From Clostridiales bacterium (GTDB lineage: Bacteria; Bacillota; Clostridia; Christensenellales; Aristaeellaceae), in NCBI GenBank assembly GCA_012513735.1, contig JAAZBR010000203.1, positions 1 to 8,457 on the forward strand: a stretch of DNA of 8,457 nt, read 5' to 3'. Below the pieces are notes generated by a model. That model had not been told where the DNA came from. It saw only the letters and a program-made list of their open reading frames with translations, and did not search any database. This document shows positions 6,807 to 8,457 of the stretch, piece by piece (positions within the stretch are counted from its first letter, which is position 1; every line of letters starts with the position of its first letter). Both the position numbers and the translations under genes were made by a program.

Positions 6807-7543
6807 GCCTGCTGACAGTCAGCAACCTGCAGGTCAGCTACGGCGGCATTGAGGCGCTGAAGGGCATCAGCTTCGACGTGGAAAAAGGACAAATCGTCAC
6901 CCTGATCGGCGCCAACGGCGCCGGCAAGTCCACAACGCTGCGGGCCATCAGCGGCCTGGTGCCCATCAAGACAGGTGCTATCAACTTTGACGGGCGGGAC
7001 ATCACCTCGTTGGATACCTCACGTCTTGTCAGCGAAGGCATTGTCATGGTGCCGGAGGGCAGGCGGGTGTTTGCCAACCTGACGGTGCTGGAAAACCTGA
7101 AAATCGGAGCCTACCTGCGCAAGGACCCTCAGGAGGTAGCCCGCACCATCGACTACGTGTATGAACGCTTCCCCCGCCTGAAGGAACGTCACTGGCAGTT
7201 GGCCGGTACCCTGTCGGGTGGCGAGCAGCAGATGCTGGCCGTAGGGCGTGCGCTGATGGCGCGGCCCCGCCTGCTGATGATGGACGAGCCGTCCCTGGGT
7301 CTGGCGCCGCTGGTGGTGCGGGACATCTTTGCCATCATCAAAATGTTGGCCCAGGAGGGCATCACCATTTTGCTGATTGAGCAAAACGCCAATGCCGCCC
7401 TGCGTGCCGCCGATAGCGCCTACGTGCTGGAAACCGGCCGCATCACGCTGTCAGGCACGGGGACGGAGCTGCTGAACAACCAATCCGTGCGGGATGCCTA
7501 CCTTGGCCAGAAACGAGAGCGCAAGCGCCCCGCCCAGGCATAG
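6803..7543 (+). CDS. livF: Branched-chain amino acid ABC transporter ATP-binding protein LivF
   Basis: This is the second ATPase subunit of the importer, expected to pair with LivG. The 246-residue protein has Walker A GANGAGKST (36-44) with Lys42, the LivF hallmark VPEGRRVFANLTVLENL (83-99), signature LSGGEQQ (137-143), Walker B LLMMDEPSLGLAP (Asp161, Glu162), and LIEQNANAAL with Gln194 in place of the H-loop His. The Gln is normal in LivF (E. coli has VEQN) and is not a defect. It is about ten residues longer than E. coli LivF because of a basic tail, QKRERKRPAQA. The start ATG 6803 overlaps the livG stop (ATGA) and has GGAGG only 1 nt upstream, so translation probably relies on coupling to livG. 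It is the last gene of the operon. Confidence 0.95.
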   Translation: MSLLTVSNLQVSYGGIEALKGISFDVEKGQIVTLIGANGAGKSTTLRAISGLVPIKTGAINFDGRDITSLDTSRLVSEGIVMVPEGRRVFANLTVLENLKIGAYLRKDPQEVARTIDYVYERFPRLKERHWQLAGTLSGGEQQMLAVGRALMARPRLLMMDEPSLGLAPLVVRDIFAIIKMLAQEGITILLIEQNANAALRAADSAYVLETGRITLSGTGTELLNNQSVRDAYLGQKRERKRPAQA

Positions 7544-7567
7544 CGGCCCTTCACTGCCTTCCCCAGA

Positions 7568-7597
7568 TTGACAAATACAGGTCCCCCCTCGTACACT
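7568..7597 (+). promoter_or_regulatory. Predicted promoter for the four-helix membrane protein gene
   Basis: A perfect -35 TTGACA (7568-7573) is followed after 18 nt by TACACT (7592-7597), which matches TATAAT at four of six positions. Transcription would start near 7604, leaving a leader of about 18 nt with an AGGGGGG stretch before the likely TTG start. The palindrome ACTGTACAGT (7595-7604) overlaps the -10 and predicted start point, a typical place for a repressor to bind. Confidence 0.5.
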
Positions 7598-7624
7598 GTA
7601 CAGTACAAGGGGGGATTGTTCTTG
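7583..7624 (+). terminator. G/C hairpin after livF, possible operon terminator
   Basis: CCCCCCT (7583-7589) pairs with AGGGGGG (7608-7614), then one C/A mismatch, then GTAC (7591-7594) with GTAC (7603-7606), closing an 8-nt loop. The following ATTGTTCTTG has a broken T-run, so termination would be moderate at best. The hairpin overlaps the predicted promoter and the ribosome-binding G-run of the next gene; transcripts from that promoter would not contain the left arm. Confidence 0.45.
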
Positions 7625-8107
7625 CAGATCATGCGGGATATTGGCAGGCGGATGCTCTTCTGGGGCTGCATACTGCTGATCCTGTGGGCGGGGTATGAGT
7701 TCAGCGTCCGCTGGGATGTGCTGAGTAAAACCAACCGCAGCATTGCCATGATGGCGATGGATCACCACATCCCGCTTTGGGATGTGCTGTTCAAGTACCG
7801 CTACATCGACGCCCTGAAGGTGCCCCTGTTGCTGGCAGCCTGTGTGGTGCTGGGGGTGGTGACGCTGCTGCTGCGCCGCCGGCCCGCAGCTGCTCTGGTA
7901 ATCATCCCCGTATGCATCGCCTTGGCCTGGCTGAGTGTGGACGCCAAAGCCTTTTTTTCGGCCAGCCTGTGGCAGATGCTCAAACTGCTGCCCCTGCTGC
8001 TGATTACGCTGGGCAGCCTGATCAACCTGCTTTTCCACCTGAAAAGGCGGAGCAGGCCAAGCGGCCCCAGGCCGGGCACGGAGCCCGGTGTGCGCAGATT
8101 CCACTGA
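7622..8107 (+). CDS. Hypothetical small integral membrane protein, four predicted helices
   Basis: I do not recognise this protein. From the likely TTG start it is 161 residues, with hydrophobic segments at about 11-29, 65-84, 88-106 and 119-138. A basic N-terminus (RDIGRRM) precedes them. A 35-residue polar loop after the first segment contains MAMDHHIPLWDVLFKYRYID. The tail is basic and proline/glycine-rich (KRRSRPSGPRPG) and probably cytoplasmic. By the positive-inside rule both ends would be cytoplasmic and the DHH loop outside. I see no catalytic or transporter motif and no signal peptidase site. The start is uncertain: TTG 7622 has AGGGGGG 7 nt upstream, ATG 7631 lacks a ribosome binding site, and the frame is open back to 7568 through the promoter. 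It lies 78 nt after livF and seems to have its own promoter, so a role in the importer is not implied. Confidence 0.65.
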   Translation: MQIMRDIGRRMLFWGCILLILWAGYEFSVRWDVLSKTNRSIAMMAMDHHIPLWDVLFKYRYIDALKVPLLLAACVVLGVVTLLLRRRPAAALVIIPVCIALAWLSVDAKAFFSASLWQMLKLLPLLLITLGSLINLLFHLKRRSRPSGPRPGTEPGVRRFH

Positions 8108-8165
8108 TCGACCGAGCGGGTAATGCACAGGCTGCGACGGTATGTAGAGAGAAGTTCGAAGCATA

Positions 8166-8199
8166 CATGCGCCTCATCCGGCATCGGATGGGGCGCATG
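8166..8199. terminator. 15-bp hairpin between convergent genes, possible bidirectional terminator
   Basis: CATGCGCCTCATCCG (8166-8180) pairs with CGGATGGGGCGCATG (8185-8199) across the loop GCAT, with one G-U wobble. It lies between the stop of the membrane protein gene (8107) and the stop of msrA (8221), the expected place for a shared terminator. There is no real T-run on either side (GTGTTT on the plus strand), so confidence is limited. Confidence 0.5.
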
Positions 8200-8220
8200 G
8201 TGTTTAGCAAGCTCCAATCT

Positions 8221-8457
8221 CTAATCCTGCTTGGTCAGCCTCCGCGCCTCCTCAAAGGCAGCGGGGCCGATATGGCAATAGCCCATGGGATTCTTGTCTA
8301 GATAGTCCTGGTGATAGTCCTCCGCCGGCCAGAAGGAGGTCAGCGGCGCCAGCTCCACCAAAAAGGCGGGATGCTTCTGCTGCTCCTCCCGGGCATAGGC
8401 GCGCACGACGGCCTCATCCCGGAGATCAGACCAGTAGATGCCCATCTGATACTGAGC
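8221..8457 (-). CDS. msrA: Peptide methionine-S-sulfoxide reductase MsrA, C-terminal part (cut by window edge)
   Basis: MsrA reduces methionine-S-sulfoxide in proteins and free methionine, repairing oxidative damage in the cytoplasm. Only the last 78 codons are present, and the frame continues off the right edge. The N-terminal catalytic GCFWG motif is therefore out of view. The visible part has QYQMGIYW, corresponding to the family's QYRSxIY region, then LAPLTSFWPAEDYHQDYLDK and NPMGYCHI, the conserved FYPAEDYHQDYL.KNP.GYC block. The protein ends about 15 residues after that block, so no MsrB domain is fused at the C-terminus. The internal ATG at 8445 should not be taken as the start, because conserved residues lie upstream of it. 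The Arg usual in QYRS is Gln here. It is convergent with the membrane protein gene. Confidence 0.93.
   Translation of the reverse strand, partial: AQYQMGIYWSDLRDEAVVRAYAREEQQKHPAFLVELAPLTSFWPAEDYHQDYLDKNPMGYCHIGPAAFEEARRLTKQD

Noticed and set aside
7376..7396. LivF apparently lacks the H-loop histidine (LIEQN)
   Set aside because: Gln at this position is the norm in LivF, including E. coli LivF, so it does not indicate an inactive ATPase.
2400..7543. Urea/short-chain amide transporter (UrtABCDE), which shares this five-gene layout
   Set aside because: LivG and LivF match the amino acid importer subunits closely (LivF VPEGRRVF, LSGGEQQMLAVGRAL), and no urease genes or nitrogen genes are nearby. 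Substrate remains unproven.
7451..8164. Minus-strand open frame (237 codons) opposite the livF end and the membrane protein gene
   Set aside because: It is rich in Gln, His and Pro, the usual look of an antisense frame. The plus-strand reading gives clear livF sequence and four clean membrane helices.

Overview
The window reads as ordinary chromosome from a GC-rich, Clostridia-like Firmicute. This rests on strong AGGAGG-type ribosome binding sites, a MurZ/MurA2-like murA, an Ogg-type DNA glycosylase of the kind common in Clostridia, and a liv cluster in the order binding protein, permease, permease, ATPase, ATPase. The order or genus cannot be fixed from the sequence alone. I see no phage, transposon, CRISPR, rRNA or tRNA signal.

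Layout. Positions 18-1283 (minus) hold a complete murA, the first committed step of peptidoglycan synthesis. It diverges from an 8-oxoguanine-type DNA glycosylase at 1393-2238 (plus). The roughly 110 bp between them is nearly mirror-symmetric, with an extended -10 promoter in each arm of a perfect 14-bp inverted repeat. After a 161-bp AT-richer gap with a plausible promoter comes a complete five-gene branched-chain-amino-acid-type ABC importer on the plus strand (2400-7543): binding protein, LivH, LivM, LivG, LivF. A strong intrinsic-terminator-like hairpin sits between the binding-protein gene and the permeases. The last four genes are packed tightly (8-nt gap, 8-nt overlap, 4-nt overlap). 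After livF lies a compact element that combines a TTGACA promoter, a 10-bp palindrome and a G/C hairpin. It precedes an unrecognised small four-helix membrane protein (7622-8107). A 15-bp hairpin separates this gene from the convergent 3' part of msrA (8221-8457, minus), which runs off the right edge.

How the genes work together. The binding protein captures an amino acid outside the membrane. LivH and LivM form the channel, and LivG and LivF hydrolyse ATP to drive uptake. The sequence places the importer in the HAAT (hydrophobic amino acid) family but does not prove the substrate. The flanking genes (cell wall synthesis, oxidised-base repair, methionine sulfoxide repair) are housekeeping functions with no evident link to the transporter.

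No clearly new system is visible. The points that merit a second look are the mirror promoter, the missing lipobox on the binding protein, the possible alternative RNA structures before livH, the extracytoplasmic segment in LivM, the 24-residue insertion in LivG, and the promoter/operator/hairpin element before the unknown membrane protein.
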